From positions 10,542 through 74,541 of the forward strand of contig DAIPBO010000016.1 in the NCBI GenBank assembly GCA_036774405.1: a stretch of DNA of 64,000 nt. The letters are read 5' to 3'. The notes under the pieces are model-generated. The model saw only the letters and a program-made list of their open reading frames with translations. It was not told where the DNA came from and made no database searches. The translations under genes and the position numbers were made by a program. The DNA comes from JAAYDS01 sp012729155 (GTDB lineage Bacteria; Chloroflexota; Anaerolineae; UBA1429). Positions 16,042 to 23,925 of the stretch are shown here, one piece after another. The first letter of the stretch is position 1. Every line of letters begins with the position of its first letter.

Positions 16042-17772
16042 ATGCACCATCCCCCCAACGTGGCGCTGCTGCTGGCAGCGCTCTTGCTCATCGCCCTGCC
16101 GGCGTCGCCACCGCCGGCCCTGGCCGATACAGCCTCTGACGGCCCAGCCACCTTTGAAGGCACCCTGCGTTATGTCGAAAACGGCCCTGGCGCCGGCACC
16201 GACGGCATCGCGACGTCGCTCTTTGTGGGCGGCGTGGGGGCGCCCGTCGCGGCAGGGCGGCTGCAGTCCGTCTTTAGCCTGCTCAGCAACACCGGCGCCC
16301 TGGGCGACAACCCGACCATGGCCAGCGTCAGCGAGTTGATGAACAGCTCGGTGCCGGTCGACCTGGCCGGCCTCTTGCCCGTGTCGGCGCACTATGAAGC
16401 CCGCCTGGCCTTTACCCTCGAGCAGGGGCAAGACGGCGCCTTTGCGCTGCGCTCGGGCGAGATCGACTGGCGCGTCAGCAACAGCGCCGAGTTCAGCGCC
16501 GACGGGCACGCCCTCACCGATCGCTTCTCGGGCTCGGGTGGCGAGCCGCTCGACCCCGCGCAAGACGCCATCACCCTCACGTTTGACCTGGACGCCGACC
16601 CTGCCACCTATACGCTGACGGTGGACGTGAGCCACGAGCTGCGCACCTCGGGCGAGTCGACCTGGTCGGCCGCCGGTGGCGCCATGGTGATGCACCTCGA
16701 GGCCAACGATGGCGTCCACATCATGGACGGGCAGGCCATGGGCCAGCCCATCCCGCCCGAGGTGGTCAAGTCGGCGCCAGACCAGCGCGGCGTCTATTAC
16801 ACCCACACCGGCCCACTGAGCGAGCTGCGCTACACCGAGACCTGGCGCAACCTGCTCGATGCCCAGGTGCTGGCCGATTACGAGATCGTGGACGCGTGCC
16901 GCGGCTATATCGACGCCCCCGCCGCCGACGACAAAGTGACGCTGCCCGCCTGCTACCACTGCAACCTCGAGCTCGACCTGCAGGGCAGCACCGTGCCCGA
17001 GGTGTGGGTCGACGATGTGACCTGGAAGGTGCCCGAGTTCGACGGCAAATCGCCCCACTATGACCCTGAAGATGCCCAGGGCGACAGCGTCAAGGCCTGG
17101 TTCGACGGGCCCGGCCCGCAAAAGAACGACGCCTTTGGCCCGCTGGAGATCGAGCTCGCCTTTGACGAGGCAGCCAGCCGCTGTGAGCCGCCCGATCCAC
17201 AGCGGGTGCGCGTCTTTTTCGGGCGCGACAGCTACAACAACCCCGACGGCTCGGTGCCCAACTGGTTCTATTACTGGATGGACACCGCCGCCGCCCAGGG
17301 CCATCGCGGCAAGGTGATCTATGACAGCGCCTGCGCCGACTATGGCTACTATAACGGCTTTGCCGACGCCTCGCAGGCCGACGTCATCTATGTGGGGCGC
17401 ATCTTTGGCGCCGGCAACCCCTCGGCCAACCCCGTCACCGGCAAGGTCACCGAGGGGATCGACCTCTTCGCCTCGACGGTGCTGCACGAGTGGACGCACC
17501 TCGAGACCTACCATAGCTGGTGGGGCGCTGCGGGCTACCAGATGCAGCAAGATGCCGCCGGCAACTGGGGCCCAGACCCCCTTGACAGGGACTTTGACCT
17601 GGTGCCCGACCGGCGCGAGGCCGCCTACCAACTCAGCCCGCGCACGCAAGACACGCTGGGCCTGGGCTTTCGCGATTGCGAATACCCGGCCTACCTGCAA
17701 GAGCACACCTGGCCCAACGGCTCGCTCGACGAGATAGACTGGGCCGACCCCGGAAAGCAGAGCGGCTCATGA
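16042..17772 (+). CDS. Secreted HEWxH protein, putative zinc metallopeptidase (paralog 2)
   Basis: A 576-residue exported paralog of the preceding gene. The signal peptide is at residues 1-29 (LLLAALLLIALPASPPPALA). Shared blocks include TLRYVENGP near the N-terminus, VPVDLAGLLPVSAHYEARL, YNNPDGSVPNWFYYW, HEWTH at 482-486 with HSWWGAAGYQ, and the Ca2+-loop-like DRDFDLVPDRREAAYQ. It differs in having extra cysteines (CYHCN at about 304). The chosen ATG at 16042 gives the signal peptide directly at the start; the ribosome site is weak. Its stop overlaps the next ATG (ATGA), indicating coupling. Confidence 0.7.
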   Translation: MHHPPNVALLLAALLLIALPASPPPALADTASDGPATFEGTLRYVENGPGAGTDGIATSLFVGGVGAPVAAGRLQSVFSLLSNTGALGDNPTMASVSELMNSSVPVDLAGLLPVSAHYEARLAFTLEQGQDGAFALRSGEIDWRVSNSAEFSADGHALTDRFSGSGGEPLDPAQDAITLTFDLDADPATYTLTVDVSHELRTSGESTWSAAGGAMVMHLEANDGVHIMDGQAMGQPIPPEVVKSAPDQRGVYYTHTGPLSELRYTETWRNLLDAQVLADYEIVDACRGYIDAPAADDKVTLPACYHCNLELDLQGSTVPEVWVDDVTWKVPEFDGKSPHYDPEDAQGDSVKAWFDGPGPQKNDAFGPLEIELAFDEAASRCEPPDPQRVRVFFGRDSYNNPDGSVPNWFYYWMDTAAAQGHRGKVIYDSACADYGYYNGFADASQADVIYVGRIFGAGNPSANPVTGKVTEGIDLFASTVLHEWTHLETYHSWWGAAGYQMQQDAAGNWGPDPLDRDFDLVPDRREAAYQLSPRTQDTLGLGFRDCEYPAYLQEHTWPNGSLDEIDWADPGKQSGS

Positions 17773-18569
17773 AAAAGGGACTGTTGATCCTCGTCATCGT
17801 CGCCGCCGTGCTGCTGCTGGCGGCGGGCGGCTACTGGCTGTGGCAACGCGCGCGCCGGCCCGATCTGGCCACGGCGCTGGCCGAGGCGCGCCGCGCCGCA
17901 CAAACGCCCACGCCAGAAGCGTCGCTCTCGGCGACGCCGGCGCCCACGCCCACGCCCGGCCTCACCCTGCTCGAACGGCAGCTCACCGGCGACGCGCTGC
18001 CCCTGCAATACAGCGCCGCGGTGGCGCTGGGCGAGCGCGACGACCTCGCGGCCGACGAGCGCGCCCGGCTGCTCTGCGCCGCGCTGCAGGCCGAGGTCGA
18101 TGAGCCCTCGACCGACGCCCCGCGCCTGCGAGACGCCTACCTCGAGGCCCACGAGATGTACCGCCTGCGGCTCACGCGCAGCCTGGGCCAACTGGGCCCC
18201 GACGGTCTGCCCGCCGTGCAGGCCGCTGCCGACGAGGCCGACGGGCTGGCCCGCGAGCATCTGCTGGTGGCGCTGGCCTATCTGGGCCAGAACGAGGTGC
18301 TGCCCGAGGTGCGCGCCCTGGTCACCGATAGCGATGACCCCGCGGTGCGCATGGATGCCGCCCGCGCTCTGGGCCTGCTGGGCGACCGCGACGCCATCCC
18401 CGCCCTCACCGCCGCCCTCGACGACGGCCACTGCGTGCCCGCCAGCGACAGCCTGGGCGAATATACCATCTGCCCCGTGCGCGATCAGGCCGCGGGCGCC
18501 CTCGACGCGCTGGGCCTGGCCGTCACGCGCCACGCCGACGGCGCCATCACGCTGGAGGCGACGCCATGA
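17769..18569 (+). CDS. Membrane-anchored HEAT-repeat protein
   Basis: A 266-residue protein with an N-terminal signal anchor (MKKGLLILVIVAAVLLLAAGG), a Pro/Thr linker (about 48-70), and a helical-repeat domain with HEAT-like units such as VRMDAARALGLLGDRDAIPAL and VRDQAAGALDALG. HEAT repeats are protein-binding scaffolds; here the domain is predicted outside the membrane. Start and stop both overlap the neighbours by ATGA, so it is made together with the HEWxH proteins and may hold or regulate them. Confidence 0.7.
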   Translation: MKKGLLILVIVAAVLLLAAGGYWLWQRARRPDLATALAEARRAAQTPTPEASLSATPAPTPTPGLTLLERQLTGDALPLQYSAAVALGERDDLAADERARLLCAALQAEVDEPSTDAPRLRDAYLEAHEMYRLRLTRSLGQLGPDGLPAVQAAADEADGLAREHLLVALAYLGQNEVLPEVRALVTDSDDPAVRMDAARALGLLGDRDAIPALTAALDDGHCVPASDSLGEYTICPVRDQAAGALDALGLAVTRHADGAITLEATP

Positions 18570-19213
18570 CACAACAGCTCCCCCCAACACAGCCGCCCGC
18601 AGCGAGCCCGCAGCCGCCCACGCACCCCGGCGCGCCAGCCTACAACCCGGCCATCGACGGCCAGGCCGCGGCCAACCGCAAGGGCTGCGGCTGCGCCAGG
18701 GGCTGCCTGATCGTGCTGCTGGCGCTGGTGCTGCTCGTGGTGGGCGGTGGGGTTGCGGCGCTCACCGTGGGGCGCAGCTATGTGGCGCGCCAGCTGCCTG
18801 CATGGGAGGCGCAGCAACCGTTGCTGGGCCCCGCGCTCGACCTGACCGGCCTGCGCGGCAAGCTCGCGCCGCAGCCCGACGCTGACTTGAGCGAGCAGAA
18901 AAAGGCACGCCAGGGCGGCGCCAACGACAAAGCCCTGCTGCCGCCCGACCTGGTGCTCTATGCGCACCCCTCGCTCGAGGCCTACAACATCAGCGCCACG
19001 CAGGTAACGGCCTATCAGCGCGCCACGCGCACCCTCGACGAGGCCTATGCCCACCTGGTGGATGGCATGGCGGCGCAGGGCTGGGAGCTGGTGAGCGAGA
19101 TGGAGACCGCAGAGGGCCTGCAACTCGGCTGGCGCAAGGGCGAGCGCACCTGCCAGGTCGAGCTGGTGGCCGTCGACGGGCAGACCGAGCTGTGGCTGCG
19201 CGCCACACCATAA
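18566..19213 (+). CDS. Single-pass membrane protein of the HEWxH operon
   Basis: A 215-residue protein of unknown function, last in the four-gene operon. It has a Pro/Gln-rich cytoplasmic N-terminus (1-40), a cysteine cluster GCGCARGC just before one transmembrane helix (LIVLLALVLLVVGGGVAAL), and a soluble C-terminal domain with VDGMAAQGWELVSEMETAEG and CQVELVAVDGQTELWL, predicted alpha/beta. The cysteines at the membrane face could be acylated or bind metal. The start overlaps the preceding TGA. Confidence 0.65.
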   Translation: MTQQLPPTQPPAASPQPPTHPGAPAYNPAIDGQAAANRKGCGCARGCLIVLLALVLLVVGGGVAALTVGRSYVARQLPAWEAQQPLLGPALDLTGLRGKLAPQPDADLSEQKKARQGGANDKALLPPDLVLYAHPSLEAYNISATQVTAYQRATRTLDEAYAHLVDGMAAQGWELVSEMETAEGLQLGWRKGERTCQVELVAVDGQTELWLRATP

Positions 19214-19222
19214 GAGCGCAGA

Positions 19223-19258
19223 GAGCCTGGCGCCAGGGCGCGCTCTGGGGCCAGGCTC
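19223..19258. terminator. Hairpin after the HEWxH operon
   Basis: GAGCCTGGC and GCCAGGCTC form a 9-bp stem 10 bases after the stop of the last operon gene. No T run follows, so termination is inferred. Confidence 0.4.
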
Positions 19259-19260
19259 CC

Positions 19261-19290
19261 TTGCCCGCAGCAGCACGTCGGCGCTACAAT
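19261..19290 (+). promoter_or_regulatory. Promoter of the enolase-superfamily gene
   Basis: TTGCCC (19261-19266), 18 bases and TACAAT (19285-19290) lie 36 bases before the ATG at 19327. TACAAT recurs as a -10 at 31338 and 54483. Confidence 0.55.
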
Positions 19291-19326
19291 GCGCGCAATG
19301 CTCACCATGCAAGAAGGTGCCCTGCC

Positions 19327-20541
19327 ATGAAGATCACCAACATCCGCTTTGAGCGCGTCGAGGGCCTGTTCATCGGCCAATGGGTGGTGCGAGAGCGCCA
19401 GGTGGGCGCGCTCGACCTCTACCCCGAGTACCGCAGCCGCGGCGTCTCGGGAGACGTGCCCGGCGGCACCCGCAACAACGTGCCCCAGAGCCACGAGCCC
19501 TGGCCCATCAGCGCCCTCTACCTGCACATCGACACCGACGACGGCCTCACCGGCACTTTTGGCGGCATCGAGCCCGACCAGGCCTTTCAGATCGCCACGC
19601 GCATCAAGCCGCACCTCATCGGGCGCGATCCGCTGGCCACCGAGCGCCTGTGGGACGTGATGGCCCGCCACGACCGCCACGCCCGCCGCGGCCACCTGAT
19701 GATGGCCATCTCGGCCGTCGATATCGCCCTGTGGGATATCCGCGGCAAAGCGGCCGGCCTGCCCGTCTACCGCCTGCTGGGCGGCCCCACCCGCGAGGCC
19801 ATCCCCGCCTATGCCAGTTGCCTGGGCATGCCCATCGACGCCGAGGCGCTCACCACGCGCGCGCAGTCGCTAAAAGCCGAGGGCTTTACGGCGCTCAAGT
19901 GGTTCTTCCGCTACGGCCCCGCCGACGGCCGCGAGGGACTGCTCAAGAACGTGGCCATGGTGCGCACCCTGCGCGAGGCCGTGGGCGACGATGTGGACCT
20001 GATGTTCGACGCCTGGATGGGCTGGGACCTGCCCTATGCCGTGGAGATGTGCCGCCGCATCGCGCCCTATGGGCCGCGCTGGGTCGAAGAGCCGCTGGCC
20101 CCCGACCGGCTGGGCGCCTATGCCGAGCTGCGGCGTCAGTCGCCGGTGCCCATCGCCAGTGGCGAGCACGAGTACACCCGCTGGGGGTTCAAGGCGCTGC
20201 TCGATGCCGGCGGCGTGGACGTGGTGCAGGCCGATTCAGACTGGACGGGCGGCATCAGCGAGCTGGTCAAGATCATCGCACTCTGCTCGGCTTACGACAA
20301 GCCGGTGGTGCCCCATGGCCACTCTGTGGCGCCAGGGCTGCACGTGGTGGCGGCGCAGTCTCCGGCGGTGTGCCCGCTGCTCGAGTTCTTGCTGGTCTAT
20401 CTGGAGCAGAAACAATGGTTCCATCAAGAGCGCATCACGCCGGTGAACGGCATGGTGGCGCTGCCGCAGGCGCCTGGCGTGGGCGTCTCGCTAGATGAGA
20501 GCCGCATCATCGAGCGGCGCGAGGTGCACCCGGCGCTGTAG
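19327..20541 (+). CDS. Enolase-superfamily sugar-acid dehydratase (mandelate racemase/MLE type; L-rhamnonate dehydratase-like)
   Basis: This 404-residue protein starts with the capping-domain signature MKITNIRFERVEG. The metal ligands are D228 (LMFDAW), E254 (WVEEPLA) and E280 (SGEHEYTRWG). H330 in VPHGHS is the expected general acid/base. RRGHLMMAISAVDIALWD and KWFFRYGPADG resemble L-rhamnonate dehydratase and related acid-sugar dehydratases. These remove water from an aldonate to give a 2-keto-3-deoxy acid, with Mg2+. The precise sugar is not proven. No aldolase or kinase for the product lies nearby. Confidence 0.85.
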   Translation: MKITNIRFERVEGLFIGQWVVRERQVGALDLYPEYRSRGVSGDVPGGTRNNVPQSHEPWPISALYLHIDTDDGLTGTFGGIEPDQAFQIATRIKPHLIGRDPLATERLWDVMARHDRHARRGHLMMAISAVDIALWDIRGKAAGLPVYRLLGGPTREAIPAYASCLGMPIDAEALTTRAQSLKAEGFTALKWFFRYGPADGREGLLKNVAMVRTLREAVGDDVDLMFDAWMGWDLPYAVEMCRRIAPYGPRWVEEPLAPDRLGAYAELRRQSPVPIASGEHEYTRWGFKALLDAGGVDVVQADSDWTGGISELVKIIALCSAYDKPVVPHGHSVAPGLHVVAAQSPAVCPLLEFLLVYLEQKQWFHQERITPVNGMVALPQAPGVGVSLDESRIIERREVHPAL

Positions 20542-20546
20542 CGCCG

Positions 20547-21068
20547 TCAGCCGCGCTCCTGGCTCACCCAGCTACAGGCATGGGTGAGGCGCTGCAGCTC
20601 GCCGCGCGGCAGCCACACCAGCTCGCCATCGCTCATGTGCAGGTAGAGCCCCGTCAGCTCGTCGGGGCCGCACAGGGCGGGCGCATAGAGCGTGACATCG
20701 CGCGACTCGCCCGGCGCCAGATGGTAGGGCGGCGGCACCAGCAGGTCGGCCATGGCGTCGAGCGTCTCGAGGTCGGGCGCATCAAAGCGACGCACCGGCA
20801 CCAGCCGATGCGACCCCGCACGACGATAGCCCAGCCCGTCGACGATGACGGGCTCTGCGCCAGGGTTGTGCAGCCGCAGGTTCAGAAAGGCCACCTCTGC
20901 GGGCGCATCAGCTGCCCACAACCCCGCGTCGCCCTCTACCAGCGACACCTGCAGGCCGCTGTGGTGCCGATGATGATGCCGCGCCAAGCCCCACACGATA
21001 ATCGCGGTGAGCACCGCGATCACCGCGACGATGATGCCAACCCAGGCCGCCGCTGTTGGATGGTCCAT
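20547..21068 (-). CDS. Membrane-anchored hypothetical protein
   Basis: A 173-residue protein with one N-terminal transmembrane helix (AWVGIIVAVIAVLTAIIVWGLA), a His-rich juxtamembrane stretch ARHHHRHHSG, and an external beta-rich domain (LNLRLHNPGAEPVIVDG) resembling immunoglobulin-like domains. No family recognised. It converges on the dehydratase gene, with five bases between the stops. Confidence 0.55.
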   Translation of the reverse strand: MDHPTAAAWVGIIVAVIAVLTAIIVWGLARHHHRHHSGLQVSLVEGDAGLWAADAPAEVAFLNLRLHNPGAEPVIVDGLGYRRAGSHRLVPVRRFDAPDLETLDAMADLLVPPPYHLAPGESRDVTLYAPALCGPDELTGLYLHMSDGELVWLPRGELQRLTHACSWVSQERG

Positions 21069-21129
21069 GCGCGCAGTTTAGCAAAGGTGGCCCTGCGCCG
21101 CAAGCGGCCGTGTCGGGCTCGCCCTGCCT

Positions 21130-22509
21130 TTACGCCTGGTCGGGCGGCTGCGCGGCCATGGCCGTGGCTGCCAGCATCAGGCCCGCCAGGCCGTGGGGCG
21201 AGTTCTGCAGGCGCTGGCGGGCGAGATAGGCCGCCGCATCTACCTGCACGCCGGTGCCCTCGACGGCGCCGCTCACCACGGCCAGCCCGTCGACGCCGCG
21301 GCTAAGCAGGCCCTGCGCCAACAGCCCCTGCCAGCCCCGCGCCGCCACGGCGGCATAGTGCCCGTCGAGCAGGCCCTGGTCTACGCCGCGCTGCAGCGCA
21401 TACGCCACCATGGCGCTGCCCGAGCTCTCGAGCCAGTTATCGGCCAGGGCGGGCGCGTTCAACACCTGTGTCCACAGGCCCGAGCCGGCGTCTTGCGCGG
21501 CGGCCAGGCCCGCGGCGGCCTGCTGCAGCACGGTCAGCAGGTCGGCGCGCTGCGGGTAGTCGGGCGGCAGCGCGGCCAGCATATCCACCAGCGCCATGGC
21601 ATACCAGCCCATGGCCCGCAGCCATACGACGGGCGCGCGCCCCGTGGCGGCATCGGCCCAGGGGGCGGCGGCCGACGCATCCCAGGCGTGGCAGAGCAGA
21701 CCCGTGTTGGCATCTTGCGTGTGCTCGGCCAGCAGCAGCGCCTGCGCCACGGCCGTATCGGCATAGGCGGGCTCGCCCGTGAGGGCGCTCAGCCGCACCA
21801 GAAACGGCCCCGCCATATAGACGCCGTCGAGCCACATCTGCTGCGGATAGATATCTTTGTGCCAAAAGCCGCCGGCGGCGTTGCGCGGATGGTTGGCCAG
21901 CAGGTCGTCGGCGATGGTGCGCGCCGCTGCCAGATAGCGCGCCTGGCCGGTGGCCTCGTAGAGGTCGAGCAGCAGGACGGCGGGCTGCACCAGGTCGAGG
22001 TTGTCGGCCTGGGGCAGCGCAAACTCGCCCTGCGGCCCCACATAGGCATCGACCCAGCGCTGCAGGTAGGCCAGCAGACGCGGGTCGCCGCTCTGGCGCT
22101 GCACCGCCGAGAGGCCAGCGAGCACGATGCCGCTGTTGTACTCCCAGCCGTGGCCCACGATGGCCTCGGGGTCGGGCCAGCGCGCCAGCACGCTCTCGGC
22201 CAGCAGCGCGGCCCAGGCGGCGGGCGAGAGTTCGGCGGGCAGCGGCGTGGGCGTCGACGTGGACGCGGGAATCGGCATCATGGTGCCCCCCTCTGTGGGC
22301 GAGTGCGGCGCAGGCATGCGCGGCGGCACGGCGGTGATGCGGATCGGCGTAGACGTTGGCGAGAGCAAGGGGATCGTTGCGGTGGGCGTCGGCAGCCTGG
22401 CCGCAGACTCGGCGCCACAGCCGCAGGGCGCCAGCGCCAGGGCGATGATCAGCAGGGGCGTCAACAGCGCCTCATAGAGGTGGCGGCGGCGGCCGACGCG
22501 CGGAGACAC
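21130..22509 (-). CDS. GH105/GH88-type unsaturated glycuronyl hydrolase, lipoprotein
   Basis: A GTG start at 22509 gives 459 residues. It is preferred because it follows an AGAGGG site and lies just after the upstream stop, whereas the longer frame overlaps that gene. The N-terminus has a lipobox-like LALAPCGCG and a Thr/Pro/Ser linker. The (alpha/alpha)6-barrel part has HGWEYNSGIVLAGL, the catalytic-Asp segment WLDGVYMAGPF (D228), RAMGWYAMALVDML and ESSGSAMVAYAL. Family members cleave unsaturated uronic acids from rhamnogalacturonan or glycosaminoglycan fragments. It is probably anchored outside the cell. No polysaccharide lyase is nearby. Confidence 0.82.
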   Translation of the reverse strand: MSPRVGRRRHLYEALLTPLLIIALALAPCGCGAESAARLPTPTATIPLLSPTSTPIRITAVPPRMPAPHSPTEGGTMMPIPASTSTPTPLPAELSPAAWAALLAESVLARWPDPEAIVGHGWEYNSGIVLAGLSAVQRQSGDPRLLAYLQRWVDAYVGPQGEFALPQADNLDLVQPAVLLLDLYEATGQARYLAAARTIADDLLANHPRNAAGGFWHKDIYPQQMWLDGVYMAGPFLVRLSALTGEPAYADTAVAQALLLAEHTQDANTGLLCHAWDASAAAPWADAATGRAPVVWLRAMGWYAMALVDMLAALPPDYPQRADLLTVLQQAAAGLAAAQDAGSGLWTQVLNAPALADNWLESSGSAMVAYALQRGVDQGLLDGHYAAVAARGWQGLLAQGLLSRGVDGLAVVSGAVEGTGVQVDAAAYLARQRLQNSPHGLAGLMLAATAMAAQPPDQA

Positions 22510-22510
22510 G

Positions 22511-23248
22511 CTACCCTCTGGCCAGCGCGAGCCAGTCGGCGGCCACGGCGGCGGGCACCGCGAGTTGGGCGGCCAGAGCGGCGGCATCGCGCGGGGCGCC
22601 GGCGGTCAGCAGCGCCTCGATGCGCGCCACGCCGGCCTCTTCGGCGGGGGCGCTCACATACAGGCCCGCCTCGGGATAGTCGCGCCCCGCCAGATCGCCG
22701 GCCGCCTCGAGATCGGCCAGTTGCGTGCGCACGGTCACCTCGGCCCAGCCCAGCGCCCGCGCGGCGTCGCGATAGCGCAGCAGCCCGCCCTGCGCCGTCA
22801 AATGCGCGAGCAGGCGCTGCCCGCGGGCGCGCTCGCGCTCTTGCCGCAGATACTCGGGCGTCTGCCGCGCCGCCAGCAACGGCACCATGGCCAGCAGCAG
22901 CGCCAGCGGGCCCAGGCAGAGCAGGTTCAGGCCGCCGGCCTCGGCGGGCGAGAGGGCGGCCAGGCCCATCATCAGCAGCGCCAGCAGCACGGCCGGCAGG
23001 CTCAGCGTCAGGCGCGCCGGCGGGCGACGCTCGCGCAGCGCCGCCAGCACCAGGATCAGCAAGCACACCGGCGCCACGATAAAGGCGAGCACACCGGCCA
23101 CGCTGGGCCAGCGCAGGGCGGGGTCGGCGCGGGTGAGGCCATAGACCAGCGCGGCCAGGCAGCCGGCGACGAACAGGCCAGCGGCGATGAGGCCGGCCAG
23201 GCGCGGGCCGCGCGATGGGCAAAAGGGCGAGGCGGTGTGGTCGTTCAT
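22511..23248 (-). CDS. Membrane protein with C-terminal winged helix, unknown
   Basis: A 245-residue protein with four transmembrane helices in residues about 12-125, then a charged helix (RQERERARGQRLL) and a cytoplasmic winged-helix-like domain (GGLLRYRDAARALGWAEVTVRTQLADLEAAGDL). The C-terminus (about 200-245) may be a second helical domain. This could be a membrane-bound regulator, but no regulated target can be named. ATG at 23248 is chosen because the longer frame starts with a Pro/Arg-rich stretch without homology-like character. It lies one base before the GH105 GTG context. Confidence 0.5.
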   Translation of the reverse strand: MNDHTASPFCPSRGPRLAGLIAAGLFVAGCLAALVYGLTRADPALRWPSVAGVLAFIVAPVCLLILVLAALRERRPPARLTLSLPAVLLALLMMGLAALSPAEAGGLNLLCLGPLALLLAMVPLLAARQTPEYLRQERERARGQRLLAHLTAQGGLLRYRDAARALGWAEVTVRTQLADLEAAGDLAGRDYPEAGLYVSAPAEEAGVARIEALLTAGAPRDAAALAAQLAVPAAVAADWLALARG

Positions 23249-23292
23249 TTGGGGGATGATAGCAGGGTGAGGCGGGGGCGGCAAGCCCCCCC

Positions 23293-23925
23293 TCACCCCC
23301 ACACCACCAGATCGTACGCCGCGGGCGGGCGCACGGCGCCGAAATACCACGCCTGAAAGACATCCCAGCGGCGGCGCCAGGCGGCCAGAAAGGCGACCTC
23401 TTCGCGGGCGGCCAGGCGCTGCAGGCGCACGGCGTCGGGGGCCTGCACCAGCACGGTGAGCGCCAGCAGGTCGTCGAGCGGGCCGGCCGTCACCCCCAGC
23501 CCCTCGACCAGCACCACCGCCGCGGGCGCCAGCGTGCTGGCCTCGGCCCGCAGGCCATAGGTGCCGTCGGCACGCAGGCCAGCCACAAAGTCAAAGGCGT
23601 GCCAGCGCGCCACGCGGCCGGCCAGCAGCGGCTCGAGGGCGCAGTGGCGCACCCGCTGCCAGTGCCACAGGCGCGCCAGCCGCTGATCGAAGGGCATGGC
23701 ATCCCAGCAGGCGTCGGGGATGTCGGCGGCATAAAAATCGTCCAGCGGCAGATGCGCGGCGCTGGGCAGGTGCGCGACCAGCCGTTGCGCCAGGGTCGAT
23801 TTGCCGGCGCCGCTGGGGCCATCGAGCGCCACGATGAGCGGGCGCGCCAGCGTGGGGCGGCGCGCAGCGATGGCCTGCGTCAGGGCGGCCAGGGCGTCGG
23901 GAGGTGTGGCGGCGTCAGCGGCCAT
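23293..23925 (-). CDS. Uridine kinase-like P-loop kinase
   Basis: A 210-residue P-loop protein: Walker A GPSGAGKST at 36-44, the LPLDDFYA segment typical of uridine/panto-kinase-like enzymes (DDFY), and VVLVEGLGV resembling Walker B. It likely phosphorylates a nucleoside or small metabolite in the cytoplasm; the substrate is unproven. Its start overlaps the end of the GT39 gene by 11 bases, so the two are co-transcribed. Confidence 0.78.
   Translation of the reverse strand: MAADAATPPDALAALTQAIAARRPTLARPLIVALDGPSGAGKSTLAQRLVAHLPSAAHLPLDDFYAADIPDACWDAMPFDQRLARLWHWQRVRHCALEPLLAGRVARWHAFDFVAGLRADGTYGLRAEASTLAPAAVVLVEGLGVTAGPLDDLLALTVLVQAPDAVRLQRLAAREEVAFLAAWRRRWDVFQAWYFGAVRPPAAYDLVVWG

Noticed and set aside
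14229..16163. 644-codon minus-strand open frame
   Set aside because: Antisense shadow of the first HEWxH gene; no recognisable domain, and the plus strand has a signal peptide and paralogy to the next gene.
22503..22587. Upstream ATG of the GH105 gene at 22587
   Set aside because: It would overlap the preceding gene by about 75 bases and add a Pro-rich non-signal stretch; the GTG at 22509 has a ribosome site and a direct lipoprotein signal.
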